Origin: Bacteroidales bacterium UBA2716
GTDB lineage: Bacteria; Bacteroidota; Bacteroidia; Bacteroidales; UBA932
Direction of reading: 5' to 3'
NCBI GenBank assembly: GCA_002354005.1
Contig: DEKS01000185.1
Location: 1 to 14,631, forward strand
DNA length: 14,631 nucleotides
Below are positions 1-6,278 of the stretch, piece by piece (the stretch's first letter is position 1; each line of letters opens with the position of its first letter). The notes below the pieces were generated by a model, which did no database searches, had not been told where the DNA came from, and saw only the letters and a program-made list of their open reading frames with translations. The translations under genes and the position numbers were made by a program.

Positions 1-222
1 ATTGTAGGCCGTTACATAGAGCTGGCAAATGGATTCCTCGCCGTTGGAGAGGACTCCCCCACCCTGGTCTTCCCAGGTAAAGTCTTTCAGTTGCCGCTGC
101 TCTTTCACGACATACTGAAAATCGGAAGCCGGAAGGTCTTCTACGGGAGGATTGAGTTTGTCCCCACAGCCCGGAAGGAAGGGGAAAAGGGCCAGGGCAG
201 TCAGGAAAATAGTTCGTCTCAT
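1..222 (-). CDS. Putative lipoprotein, C-terminus cut by window edge
   Basis: The first 74 residues of a gene read leftwards off the window, starting at ATG 222-220. The N-terminus MRRTIFLTALALFPFLPGC is a typical lipoprotein signal: two arginines, a hydrophobic stretch, then a lipobox LPGC with the lipidated cysteine at residue 19. Mature sequence begins CGDKLNPPVEDLP, a hydrophilic linker, followed by residues that suggest the start of a folded domain (about 36-74). I do not recognise the family and what is visible is too short to assign a function; it should be anchored in the periplasm or outer membrane. It lies 143 nt downstream of the C40 hydrolase on the same strand and could be co-transcribed with it. 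I see no convincing TAnnTTTG box of its own; the nearest is TAACTTAG at 249-242, with one mismatch. Confidence 0.75.
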   Translation of the reverse strand, partial: MRRTIFLTALALFPFLPGCGDKLNPPVEDLPASDFQYVVKEQRQLKDFTWEDQGGGVLSNGEESICQLYVTAYN

Positions 223-293
223 AATCTGTCTTTTTTTTCTACTAAGTTAAGAAGAAAGACTGAGAACGAAAAGCGGAATACAACTGAAAACCA

Positions 294-316
294 GGAATTT
301 GTATTTAACAAATCCC
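294..316 (-). other. Short hairpin between C40 gene and lipoprotein
   Basis: On the minus strand GGGATTTGT, a 5-nt loop TAAAT and ACAAATTCC form a 9-bp stem with one G-U pair. It lies about 50 nt after the C40 stop codon and 70 nt before the lipoprotein start. No clear T run follows (only TTTT a few bases later), so it may be a weak terminator, a processing stem or chance. The rest of the 143-nt gap is AT-rich and shows nothing else I can support. Confidence 0.3.
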
Positions 317-365
317 GATATCGTATTACTGCTAAACCTTTTAACCCCCGGAAAAAAAGTTGAAA

Positions 366-980
366 TTATTTGTCCGGAAGAACACGCCGTGCGCCGATAT
401 AGCGCATCATATAATAAGGGTGGTTGGAATTGTCTTCCGTAACGCCCTTGGATACGGAGGCGTGAATGAAATTGAAGCTGCCGTTTTCCTCATTGACAGA
501 CACCACAATACCCACATGGCCGATATTGCGGACACTGCCCCGTTTGCCAAAGAACACAAGGTCTCCTTGACGTAGGTCTCCGTAAGATTCCACAGGCCGG
601 CCTTCCGTGAACTGGGTTACGGTATAAGGCGTAAGAGTGTAGCCAAAGTGCTTGAAAACGTGCGTCGTGAAGTGGGAGCAGTCAAACTGCTTGGGGCCGG
701 CCGCGCCCAATTTGTACGGGACGCCCGTATAGGTGCGCGCATAATCTATCACCTGCTGGGACAGCGGTTTAGCCACCTCTTTCCTGGCCTTAGGCTCTTG
801 CGGGGCCGGTTTTTGAATATCGGCCGAGGCTTCATTCACCTTCTTTTCCACCTTTTTTTCTTCAGCTTTGGAGGTGGGATACGTCTTGATATCCTCTGCA
901 GCAATGGGAGTAGCCCGCCTCACGGATGCACAGGAAAACACCGAAAGGGCCACAACAGTTAGTATGAGAATCTTCCTCAC
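366..980 (-). CDS. NlpC/P60 (peptidase C40) family lipoprotein
   Basis: Cell-wall hydrolase of the NlpC/P60 family, which cuts peptide stems of peptidoglycan (usually the D-Glu/meso-DAP bond). The start used here is GTG 980-978, giving 204 aa; an in-frame GTG at 986 adds two residues, but it overlaps the -7 box, so 980 is favoured. N-terminus MRKILILTVVALSVFSC is a lipoprotein signal ending at Cys17 (the lipobox VFSC has an unusual Phe at -2). A Lys/Glu/Pro-rich linker covers about 30-75. The catalytic domain spans about 76-200: nucleophile Cys101 in FDCSHF, His155 in IGHVGIV, and third polar residue His173 in FIHAS; GDLVFF is the usual core strand. It is divergent from ssrA and upstream of another lipoprotein gene. 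Family assignment is firm; the exact bond cut is not shown by sequence. Confidence 0.93.
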   Translation of the reverse strand: MRKILILTVVALSVFSCASVRRATPIAAEDIKTYPTSKAEEKKVEKKVNEASADIQKPAPQEPKARKEVAKPLSQQVIDYARTYTGVPYKLGAAGPKQFDCSHFTTHVFKHFGYTLTPYTVTQFTEGRPVESYGDLRQGDLVFFGKRGSVRNIGHVGIVVSVNEENGSFNFIHASVSKGVTEDNSNHPYYMMRYIGARRVLPDK

Positions 981-985
981 AAGCA

Positions 986-993
986 CAAAGTTA
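986..993 (-). promoter_or_regulatory. -7 promoter box of the C40 gene
   Basis: TAACTTTG on the minus strand matches the Bacteroidota -7 consensus TAnnTTTG. Its last base is 5 nt before GTG 980, so transcription should begin at or within a base or two of that start codon (leaderless mRNA). I see no TTG at the -33 distance. It lies back to back with the ssrA box at 1006-1013. Confidence 0.5.
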
Positions 994-1005
994 ATAAAAA
1001 ATTCG

Positions 1006-1013
1006 TATCTTTG
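1006..1013 (+). promoter_or_regulatory. -7 promoter box of ssrA
   Basis: TATCTTTG matches TAnnTTTG and is preceded by TTCG, as at several other promoters in this window. It lies 15 nt upstream of the mature tmRNA 5' end, leaving room for a short 5' leader to be trimmed. No clear -33 TTG is visible. Confidence 0.65.
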
Positions 1014-1027
1014 CCTCCACGTCTAGC

Positions 1028-1424
1028 GGGGGTGTTTTGGTTTTGACAGCGCTGATGCTGGACGGTAAGCATGTCGGGCCTCGGAACCTGTCCCGTAAAA
1101 CGCAGATTCCAAAAAATCAGTTGCCAACAACAACTATGCACTCGCTGCCTAATTCGGCCAAGTCCAATTAGCTTAATCCGCCTCGCCAAGGCTGCGAGGC
1201 CGACGAGTATCCCTCGGCCCTTCCGCCTCTTAAGGGCCCCTCAAGGGGTATCATTCATTTGGGGCTGCTCCGGAGGACGCCTCTAAATCCGGCTAAGACT
1301 TAAAGGCTAAGGGTAAGTTCGCCCGCCGTCCGGCAGGCTTGCCTCGAAAACCAAAGGAAGGATAAGCATGTAGAAAGCCGCCTGGTGCGACGTTTGGACA
1401 GCGGTTCGAGTCCGCTCACCTCCA
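1028..1424 (+). ncRNA. ssrA: Transfer-messenger RNA (tmRNA)
   Basis: tmRNA enters ribosomes stalled on broken mRNAs, is charged with alanine, and adds a degradation tag. The ends form the tRNA-like half: 1028-1034 (GGGGGTG) pairs with 1417-1423 (CACCTCC) in a 7-bp acceptor stem with one G-U, with A1424 as discriminator. The T arm is 1400-1416, stem AGCGG/CCGCT around loop TTCGAGT. The 5' part continues TTTTGGTTTTGACAGC, as expected for the D-like region. The tag frame lies at 1123-1152. Length is about 397 nt, within the usual range. The sequence after the discriminator is CAAAG, so CCA is not encoded and must be added by tRNA nucleotidyltransferase. The middle part should hold the pseudoknots, which I did not fold in full. 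Confidence 0.95.
1123..1152 (+). other. tmRNA tag-encoding frame, ANNNYALAA
   Basis: The resume codon is taken as GCC 1123-1125, after CAGTT, which resembles the UAGUC that precedes the E. coli resume codon. Translation gives A-N-N-N-Y-A-L-A-A and stop TAA (1150-1152). With the alanine carried by tmRNA the appended tag is AANNNYALAA. The C-terminal YALAA is the conserved protease-recognition end (ClpXP and relatives). Confidence 0.9.
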
Positions 1425-1429
1425 CAAAG

Positions 1430-1492
1430 TGCCGCGATTGCAGAAAATCCCCTTTCCAGGTGGATGCAGATGCAATCGCGGCAACGTTTTTT
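1430..1492 (+). terminator. Probable ssrA terminator hairpin
   Basis: A perfect 13-bp inverted repeat, TGCCGCGATTGCA (1430-1442) and TGCAATCGCGGCA (1471-1483), with a 28-nt loop begins 5 nt after the tmRNA. It is followed by ACG and six T (1487-1492). GC-rich stem plus T run is the form of a Rho-independent terminator, though the loop is long for one. The same arms belong to the larger repeat set at 1431-1565. Confidence 0.5.
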
Positions 1493-1565
1493 CCCAAAAG
1501 GGCCTTTTTCCTGGCCGCGATTGCAAATAATCGGCCTTCTACGCACGTTGGAGCGCAATCGCGGC
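1431..1565. repeat. Four alternating copies of an 11-bp repeat
   Basis: GCCGCGATTGC occurs at 1431-1441 and 1514-1524, and its reverse complement GCAATCGCGGC at 1472-1482 and 1555-1565. Starts are 41, 42 and 41 nt apart, leaving spacers of 30, 31 and 30 nt. The two 52-nt units (1431-1482 and 1514-1565) are offset by exactly 83 nt, and their first spacer bases also agree (about 13 of the first 19), so this looks like a diverged tandem duplication of a palindrome-ended element. Each arm can pair with either neighbour, so two exclusive RNA or cruciform folds are possible. The last arm lies inside the SDR gene and encodes residues 212-215 (AAIA). Confidence 0.8.
1522..1557. repeat. Dispersed repeat, copy 1 (TGCAAAT / TACGCACGTT)
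   Basis: TGCAAAT (1522-1528), 11 unrelated bases, then TACGCACGTTGGAGCGCA (1540-1557). The 18-nt part matches 4053-4070 at 15 of 18 positions, and the heptamer TGCAAAT also precedes that copy. It lies at the convergent ssrA/SDR junction, across the SDR stop codon. Confidence 0.5.
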
Positions 1566-2198
1566 AGATAGGATATCTTGAGAATCAATGATTTCGGTGC
1601 CTTGGCGACCACTCTTGGCGAGGCGGATCATGGCAGCGGCAACGGCTTCGGTGGGCATGGGAGTAAAGTTTCTCATAAGGCCAATGGCATTCAAGGCCTT
1701 GAGGGCAACGATGCCGGCCTTCTCGCCAAAACGGTCACTCCCCTTCCGGACCAGGGACGGCGGACGAAGGATGAAGCAGCCGGGAAAGCCCAGCGCCTGC
1801 ACGGCATCGTCAAGGGCGCCTTTCATCTTGGTATAGAAGACTTTGGACTTGGCATTGGCGCCCACGGAGGACACGAGCACATACACGGGCACGCCATTCT
1901 CCCGGGCCGATTTCGCCGCATTGTACTGATAGGTATAATCCACCTTCCACTGCGCCTCCCGGCTACCGGCGGCCCGGATGGTGGTGCCAAGCGTGGAGAA
2001 CAGGACATCTCCGCTGAGCTGCGTCGCCCATTGCTCCGGATGACCGAAATCCACTACGTGGACCACGAGTTTGGCCGATGAACTCTTCACTTCCCGGCGG
2101 ACGAAGATGTCCACGCGGTCGAAATTGTCGTCCTGGAGCAGCTGCTCCAGCAAATCACTTCCGATGGCGCCCGTTGCGCCGAGTACTAATGCTTTCAT
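1539..2198 (-). CDS. Atypical SDR / NAD(P)-binding oxidoreductase (HTATIP2-like)
   Basis: A 219-aa Rossmann-fold protein of the extended/atypical short-chain dehydrogenase group, closest in pattern to HTATIP2/TIP30-like and YbjT-like proteins. The nucleotide-binding loop is GATGAIG (7-13). STLGTTIRAAGS (68-79) and VSSVGANAKSKVFY (109-122) are the characteristic TIP30-type segments. YTKMK (Tyr122, Lys126) fits the YxxxK active-site pair. RPPSLV (145-150) follows. Probably cytosolic; the substrate cannot be read from sequence. ATG 2198 lies 3 nt after the stop of the C1 peptidase gene, so the two are probably one transcript. The last codons (IALQRA) are built from the repeat at 1555-1565 and the dispersed repeat at 1540-1557, suggesting the 3' end was rewritten by repeat insertion. 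Confidence 0.88.
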   Translation of the reverse strand: MKALVLGATGAIGSDLLEQLLQDDNFDRVDIFVRREVKSSSAKLVVHVVDFGHPEQWATQLSGDVLFSTLGTTIRAAGSREAQWKVDYTYQYNAAKSARENGVPVYVLVSSVGANAKSKVFYTKMKGALDDAVQALGFPGCFILRPPSLVRKGSDRFGEKAGIVALKALNAIGLMRNFTPMPTEAVAAAMIRLAKSGRQGTEIIDSQDILSAAIALQRA

Positions 2199-2201
2199 GG
2201 G

Positions 2202-3344
2202 TTACCGGGAGATCCGTTTTCTGAGTTTACTATCCAGCGCTTCGCGGTTCAGGTAAATGTAGGTGGTGTTTAAGGCAATATAGTCGCGGGACATGTACCA
2301 GATGCCCTTGTAAGGGCCGCTCTCCCCCCAGGAGTTCTTTACCAGGTAGTATGGCTTCCCGGCCTCGTCCACGGCCTTGCCATAGATGAGCATCACGTGG
2401 TCGTAGGTGAACTCCCAGCTATCCCACTGCTGCTGGCGCAGCTCCTGCGACGGCACAACGCCCTCCGGAAGCTGCGCAGTACAGTCTTTTCTCATGAAGT
2501 TGCTGCCGGACACATCCCCGCCCCAGGCCACGGTGTAGCCTTTGTCGATGGCCCGGTCCAGCGCCGCCATCAGCTGCTCAATGGGGATGTTGTAACTGGG
2601 CTTGAGGCGCCATTTGTAAGGAGCCTCCAGGATGAACCACTCATCAAAGGGATGATGCGTGTAGCTGGTGAGGCTCACATAATCGTCCATATTGAGCCCC
2701 AGCTGCTCCGCAAAGGACTTGGGCGTGTACGTTTTTCCCTCATAGTCAAACGTTTCCGGGCATTTCCCCACATACTTGTCGATGACCGCCTGCACGCCCT
2801 CCTGCCAGTTCTCGGCGGGCCGCTTATTCCGCAGCGGAGCCTGCTCCTCCGTGGTGAAACGGTTCAGTTCGGGCTTGCCTTCGTTCCAGATAACCGCTAT
2901 GACCGTCTTCTCCAGTTCCGGGAAGAATACCTTGAAATTGGCATACGGCTCTCCCACCAGGGAACCCGGCCGGGGCATGGCCTCCTCCGGGCAGATGCCG
3001 TGCCGGCGGATGACATCGGCTACGTCGTCACAGGAACCGCCCTCGGAGATTTGGCTGTATCCGTGCATCCGGACATAGTGCGTAGCGCAGTCCATATAAT
3101 CCTTGTTTACCACGAACATCTCGCAGAGGTCATAGGTCTTACCGGTCTTCCGGAGAATTTCGCTCTCGAAATAGCCCAGCGTAGCATAGTCCCAGCAAGT
3201 GCCGCTGCGATATTGGTTCTTCACGCTGGTGATAGGAAGTTCCTTAAGGGTTGTGAAAGACTTGGAGCTTTGAGCAAAGCTGCTCAAAGCGGGCACGGCG
3301 AACGTAACCAGAGCCAGGAGGGCTATCGAAACAGGCTTATTCAT
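2202..3344 (-). CDS. Secreted C1-family cysteine peptidase (PepC / bleomycin hydrolase-like)
   Basis: A 380-aa papain-superfamily peptidase of the C1B group (aminopeptidase C/bleomycin hydrolase). Residues 1-24 (MNKPVSIALLALVTFAVPALSSFA) are a Sec signal peptide, cut probably after Ala24, so the enzyme works outside the cytoplasm, unlike classical cytosolic PepC. The catalytic set is visible: Gln44 (oxyanion hole) and Cys50 in NQYRSGTCWDYA, His316 in YDHVMLIYG, and Asn337 in VKNSWGE. The protein is shorter than the usual 440-460 aa. Start ATG 3344 follows a -7 box at 3377-3370 with a leader of about 20 nt. It is the first gene of a pair with the SDR gene. Likely role: peptide degradation or processing in the periplasm. 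Confidence 0.93.
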   Translation of the reverse strand: MNKPVSIALLALVTFAVPALSSFAQSSKSFTTLKELPITSVKNQYRSGTCWDYATLGYFESEILRKTGKTYDLCEMFVVNKDYMDCATHYVRMHGYSQISEGGSCDDVADVIRRHGICPEEAMPRPGSLVGEPYANFKVFFPELEKTVIAVIWNEGKPELNRFTTEEQAPLRNKRPAENWQEGVQAVIDKYVGKCPETFDYEGKTYTPKSFAEQLGLNMDDYVSLTSYTHHPFDEWFILEAPYKWRLKPSYNIPIEQLMAALDRAIDKGYTVAWGGDVSGSNFMRKDCTAQLPEGVVPSQELRQQQWDSWEFTYDHVMLIYGKAVDEAGKPYYLVKNSWGESGPYKGIWYMSRDYIALNTTYIYLNREALDSKLRKRISR

Positions 3345-3369
3345 TGTCGTTTAAACTTAATTGTTTCTG

Positions 3370-3377
3370 CAAATATA
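3370..3377 (-). promoter_or_regulatory. -7 promoter box of the C1 peptidase operon
   Basis: TATATTTG on the minus strand, preceded by TTTCG, matches TAnnTTTG and ends 25 nt before ATG 3344. No clear -33 TTG. Confidence 0.65.
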
Positions 3378-3421
3378 CGAAATCTGCCCATCAGAAAAAG
3401 GCTTTTTCTTCCGGAAAATCG

Positions 3422-3429
3422 TATCTTTG
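3422..3429 (+). promoter_or_regulatory. -7 promoter box of the GNAT gene
   Basis: TATCTTTG, again after TCG, matches TAnnTTTG and ends 37 nt before ATG 3467. It is divergent from the C1 peptidase box, with 44 bp between the two boxes. Confidence 0.6.
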
Positions 3430-3466
3430 TCCCAATTAATACAGACCGCGTGAAAACGACAACCCC

Positions 3467-4042
3467 ATGACCATTACACAACCTATCGTTCGCGACGCCC
3501 TACCCTCCGACGCCCCTTTCCTTGCACAGTGCATCCTGGCAGGATTCCACCTCTATGACTTCGAGCCGGAAGGTCCCATAGACAAGGAAGTCTATCGACT
3601 TCTGAATGAATGCATTAAGCGCGAAGACCTTCTGTATACCTATAAGTTCGCCCGTATTGCGGAAGTGGATGGCGTGGCTGCCGGAGCACTCCTTTCCTAC
3701 CCGGGAGAGCTGTACCGCGGCCTCCGTCACAAGACCTTTGTGGAGCTATGGCCGGACCTTCTGAGACTGGATGCTGAATCCGAGCAGGAGACCGGCCCCG
3801 GCGAGTATTACCTGGACTCGCTGGCCGTTGCGCCCGCGTTCCGGCATCAGGGCATCGGCCGCCTGCTCATCGAGGACGGCATCCGAAAAGGGATCGGCCT
3901 GGGATACAAGCAGATAGGACTGGTGGCCGATGTCACCATGCCTCACCTTATCCGGCTTTACGAATCCTATGGCTTTGTTTCCGAAGAACGTCGCAAGGTC
4001 CTGGGCATAGACTTCCAAAGGATGGTTTACGCCGTCCGGTAG
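3467..4042 (+). CDS. GNAT family N-acetyltransferase
   Basis: A 191-aa acetyl-CoA-dependent acyltransferase of the GNAT superfamily. Motif A is clear: the strand YYLDSLAVAPAFR (114-126) leads into the pyrophosphate loop R126-H-Q-G-I-G131, then RLLIEDGI. Motif B is LIRLYESYGF (161-170), typical of the RimI-like branch. The insert at 80-112 between the first strands and motif A is longer than in RimI. The acceptor (amine, antibiotic, protein N-terminus) cannot be read from the sequence. It is a single-gene unit with its own promoter, convergent with DUF721 (30 nt between stop codons). Start ATG 3467 is chosen because it opens directly into the first strand; no Shine-Dalgarno is present. Confidence 0.9.
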   Translation: MTITQPIVRDALPSDAPFLAQCILAGFHLYDFEPEGPIDKEVYRLLNECIKREDLLYTYKFARIAEVDGVAAGALLSYPGELYRGLRHKTFVELWPDLLRLDAESEQETGPGEYYLDSLAVAPAFRHQGIGRLLIEDGIRKGIGLGYKQIGLVADVTMPHLIRLYESYGFVSEERRKVLGIDFQRMVYAVR

Positions 4043-4045
4043 CCC

Positions 4046-4070
4046 TGCAAATTACGCACGTTAGGACGCA
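4046..4070. repeat. Dispersed repeat, copy 2 (TGCAAAT / TACGCACGTT)
   Basis: TGCAAAT (4046-4052) runs directly into TACGCACGTTAGGACGCA (4053-4070), matching 1540-1557 at 15 of 18 bases. It fills nearly all of the 30-nt convergent gap between the GNAT and DUF721 stop codons. There is no stem or T run that would make it a terminator. Confidence 0.5.
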
Positions 4071-4072
4071 GA

Positions 4073-4402
4073 TTATTTGAGAATAAGCTCCTGAACAAAG
4101 GAGGCGGTGCGGTTATCCGTGGTGAAAAGCTCGTCCGTGGAGAGGAAGGCGTTCATTTTCTCAATGAGAACGTCCCGCTGGAAGTAAAGCTGGTTACGGA
4201 TGACGGAGGAATTGAGGGTAATGTAAAGCTTGCCGCCACGGAAAAAGCGCTTGAGGGTGAAGGGGGCGGCGCCGGAGCAGGCGTCCCAGGCGGCGAAGAC
4301 CCGCTGGGTATTGAGCCCGGTGGAGAGTTTCATGGACTGAATGTACTGCCGGACAATTTCTTCCATGCCCACGGCTTCTTTCCTGTGAATCTTTACTGCC
4401 AT
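4073..4402 (-). CDS. DUF721 (DciA-like) protein
   Basis: A 109-aa protein of the DUF721 family. DciA, the best-known member, assists loading of the replicative helicase DnaB in bacteria lacking DnaC/DnaI; the short Bacteroidota versions sit beside recF as here. Visible family features: an N-terminal helix (MEEIVRQYIQSMKL, 13-26), Trp39 in FAAWDACSG, then the basic KH-like core FRGGKLYITLNSSVIRNQL (54-72) and the helix RDVLIEKMNAFL (76-87). Its ATG lies 3 nt after the recF stop, so it is surely in the recF transcript. Family call is strong; a helicase-loading role is by homology only. Confidence 0.88.
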   Translation of the reverse strand: MAVKIHRKEAVGMEEIVRQYIQSMKLSTGLNTQRVFAAWDACSGAAPFTLKRFFRGGKLYITLNSSVIRNQLYFQRDVLIEKMNAFLSTDELFTTDNRTASFVQELILK

Positions 4403-4405
4403 GGC

Positions 4406-5500
4406 TTACAAACGAGTAAAAGTGCCGGCGGAAGCGGTGAAATAGGCCCGGTCCTCGGTGATGCGGTCCACAATGCCGGAAAGGCGCGCGGCGTCCGTAT
4501 CCGTAATAAAGATTTGGCCGAAATCCTGGCCGGCCACCATGCCGATAAGATTGGCGATACGCTTGAGGTCCAGTTTGTCAAAGACATCGTCCAGCAGCAG
4601 CATGGGCGCGAAACCGTACGAGCGTTTCATGACTTCATACTGCGCAAACTTGAGCGACACCAGGAACGATTTCTGCTGCCCCTGTGAGCCGGCGCGGCGG
4701 ATGGGATGGCCGTTCATGGTGAACAGAAAATCGTCACGCTGGATACCGGAGGCGGTGTAGCGCAACCTGAAGTCCTGCTCCCGGTGAGCAGCGAAAACAT
4801 CTGGCAATGAACCATTAAACAGGTCCGATTTGTACTCAATAGCAACCTCTTCCCCACCTCCGGAAATGAGTTTGTAATACTCCGCTACAACGGGCTGCAG
4901 GTCCGTGGCCAAACGGGTACGGGCAGCGTGTACGGCTGCTGCCGGTGCAGCCATCCGCTCATCCAGCACCGAGAGCAGCGAAGCGTCCGGCAGGGGGTCT
5001 TTGAGGATTTTGTTGCGCTGGGCCAGGAGACGTCCATAGGCCTGGATGGCCGCAAGATACTCCCGGTCCATCTGCGAAAGCACCGCGTTGGAAAGGCGCC
5101 TGCGCTCCTCTCCGGATTCGCTCACCAGGGCAATATCCCCGGGCGAGACCATGACCAGCGGGAGCACCCCGATGTGCTCACCCATACGCGAGTAAGGTTT
5201 GTCGTCCCGGACCAACTTTTTCCCTTCCCTGGTTACCTGCAAGGCAAAACGCGACTCCAGGCCGTTCTCCATGGCATAGGTGCCGCCAAGCGTGAAGCCG
5301 GCCGTTCCGTAGCGGAAATTGGCCGCATCCGGGGCCGAAAAGGCACTTTTGGTCATGGACAAATAATAGATGGCATCCAGTAGATTGGTCTTCCCCTCCC
5401 CATTGTTTCCGCTGATACAGTTGACATTGGGGCTGAACGAAAGTTCCTGGAAAGAAATGTTCCGGAAATCCTGTACTACTATTTTCTTTAAGCTGGGCAT
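4406..5500 (-). CDS. recF: DNA replication and repair protein RecF
   Basis: SMC-like ATPase of the RecFOR pathway that binds gapped DNA and helps load RecA at stalled forks; cytoplasmic. Start ATG 5500 gives 364 aa, the usual length, opening MPSLKKIVVQDFRNI; an in-frame TTG 12 nt upstream gives a non-conserved MRSS extension and is rejected. Walker A GNNGEGKTN is at 31-39, the ABC-type signature SQGQQKS at 272-278, and Walker B MLLLDDVFDKLD at 300-311, followed by the D-loop region. YTASGIQRDDFLFTMNG (248-264) is the conserved RecF segment before the signature. All key residues are present. The -7 box at 5530-5523 leaves a leader of about 20 nt. It is followed by DUF721 in the same transcript. 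Confidence 0.97.
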   Translation of the reverse strand: MPSLKKIVVQDFRNISFQELSFSPNVNCISGNNGEGKTNLLDAIYYLSMTKSAFSAPDAANFRYGTAGFTLGGTYAMENGLESRFALQVTREGKKLVRDDKPYSRMGEHIGVLPLVMVSPGDIALVSESGEERRRLSNAVLSQMDREYLAAIQAYGRLLAQRNKILKDPLPDASLLSVLDERMAAPAAAVHAARTRLATDLQPVVAEYYKLISGGGEEVAIEYKSDLFNGSLPDVFAAHREQDFRLRYTASGIQRDDFLFTMNGHPIRRAGSQGQQKSFLVSLKFAQYEVMKRSYGFAPMLLLDDVFDKLDLKRIANLIGMVAGQDFGQIFITDTDAARLSGIVDRITEDRAYFTASAGTFTRL

Positions 5501-5519
5501 AGATGAGCGCAATAATCAA

Positions 5520-5550
5520 TTGCAAATATATAATATTTTTCGTAAATTTG
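5520..5550 (+). promoter_or_regulatory. Promoter of the TPR-yebC transcript (TTG-N20-TAAATTTG)
   Basis: TTG at 5520-5522, 20 bases, then TAAATTTG at 5543-5550 match the Bacteroidota -33/-7 consensus well. The box ends 45 nt before ATG 5596. The recF -7 box (5523-5530, minus strand) lies inside the spacer, so the two promoters overlap. Confidence 0.75.
5523..5530 (-). promoter_or_regulatory. -7 promoter box of recF
   Basis: TATATTTG on the minus strand matches TAnnTTTG and ends 22 nt before ATG 5500. It sits inside the -33/-7 spacer of the opposite promoter; RNA polymerase probably cannot occupy both at once. Confidence 0.6.
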
Positions 5551-5595
5551 CGGGCTAATTGCAAGTCAAACGATAAGTAAAAACAACAAAATAGT

Positions 5596-6276
5596 ATGGC
5601 AAAAGTAACAAAGAAAGAGGAAGAGCTCCGTCAGCAGAATATGCAGGAAGCTGTTTCCAAGACCGAAGAATTCTTCAAGAAGTATGGCAACATGATGTAC
5701 GGCTGCATCCTGGCCGTCCTCATCGTAGCCCTGGCCGTCCTGGCCTACAACCGTTTCATCCTGCAGCCCAAGAAGCAGCAGGCCACCGATCAAATGGCCC
5801 AGGCAGAGCGCTGGTTCCTTGCCGGTGAGTATGAACTGGCCCTCAACGGGGACGACAACGACCCGGGCCTGCTGGACATTATCGACCAGTATGGCTCCAA
5901 GGCCGGTGAAGCCGTGTACATGTACGCCGGCGTGGCCGCCCTCCAGACCGGTGACTTCCAGGGCGCTATTGACCAGCTCAAAAAGTACGACGGCAAGGAT
6001 CCCATCCTGAAAGCCCGCGCAGAAGCCTGCATCGGCGACGCCTACACCGAGCTCCAGGACTACAAAAACGCCATTTCTTACTACCAGAAGGCCGCCAAGA
6101 CCACAGGCAACGCCCTGGCCGCCGCTTACCTCCTGAAAGCCGGTATTGTAGCGGAAGAGGCCGGCGACAAAGCCCAGGCCCTCTCCTTCTACAAGGAAAT
6201 CAAGGACAAGTGGGGCAACGCTCCCGAGGCCATGGAAATTGACAAGTATATTTCTCGCATCGAAATCGCCGAATAA
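5596..6276 (+). CDS. Membrane-anchored TPR protein (YfgM-like)
   Basis: A 226-aa protein with a charged N-terminal segment (1-31), one transmembrane helix (about 32-50, MMYGCILAVLIVALAVLA), then tetratricopeptide-type helical repeats to the end. The clearest repeats are around 100-135 (AVYMYAGVAALQTGDFQGAI) and 140-175 (ARAEACIGDAYTELQDYKNA), with another near 180-205. The layout matches the Bacteroidota TPR proteins related to YfgM, which associates with the SecYEG translocon and periplasmic chaperones in E. coli. The N-in orientation follows from the Lys/Glu-rich N-terminus, placing the TPRs in the periplasm. It is the first gene of the long plus-strand run, with yebC starting 2 nt after its stop. 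The role as a translocon accessory is inference. Confidence 0.85.
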   Translation: MAKVTKKEEELRQQNMQEAVSKTEEFFKKYGNMMYGCILAVLIVALAVLAYNRFILQPKKQQATDQMAQAERWFLAGEYELALNGDDNDPGLLDIIDQYGSKAGEAVYMYAGVAALQTGDFQGAIDQLKKYDGKDPILKARAEACIGDAYTELQDYKNAISYYQKAAKTTGNALAAAYLLKAGIVAEEAGDKAQALSFYKEIKDKWGNAPEAMEIDKYISRIEIAE

Positions 6277-6278
6277 TT

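Noticed and set aside
1071..1286. Small proteins within 1028-1424
   Set aside because: The stretch is tmRNA; only the tag frame is translated.
1493..1510. Second terminator around CCCAAAAGGGCCTTTTT
   Set aside because: The stem is only 3-4 bp and AT-rich, and the preceding 13-bp hairpin with a T6 run already fits the ssrA terminator.
1431..1565. CRISPR array
   Set aside because: Repeats are only 11 bp and alternate in orientation; CRISPR repeats are direct and usually 24-40 bp. No cas gene is present.
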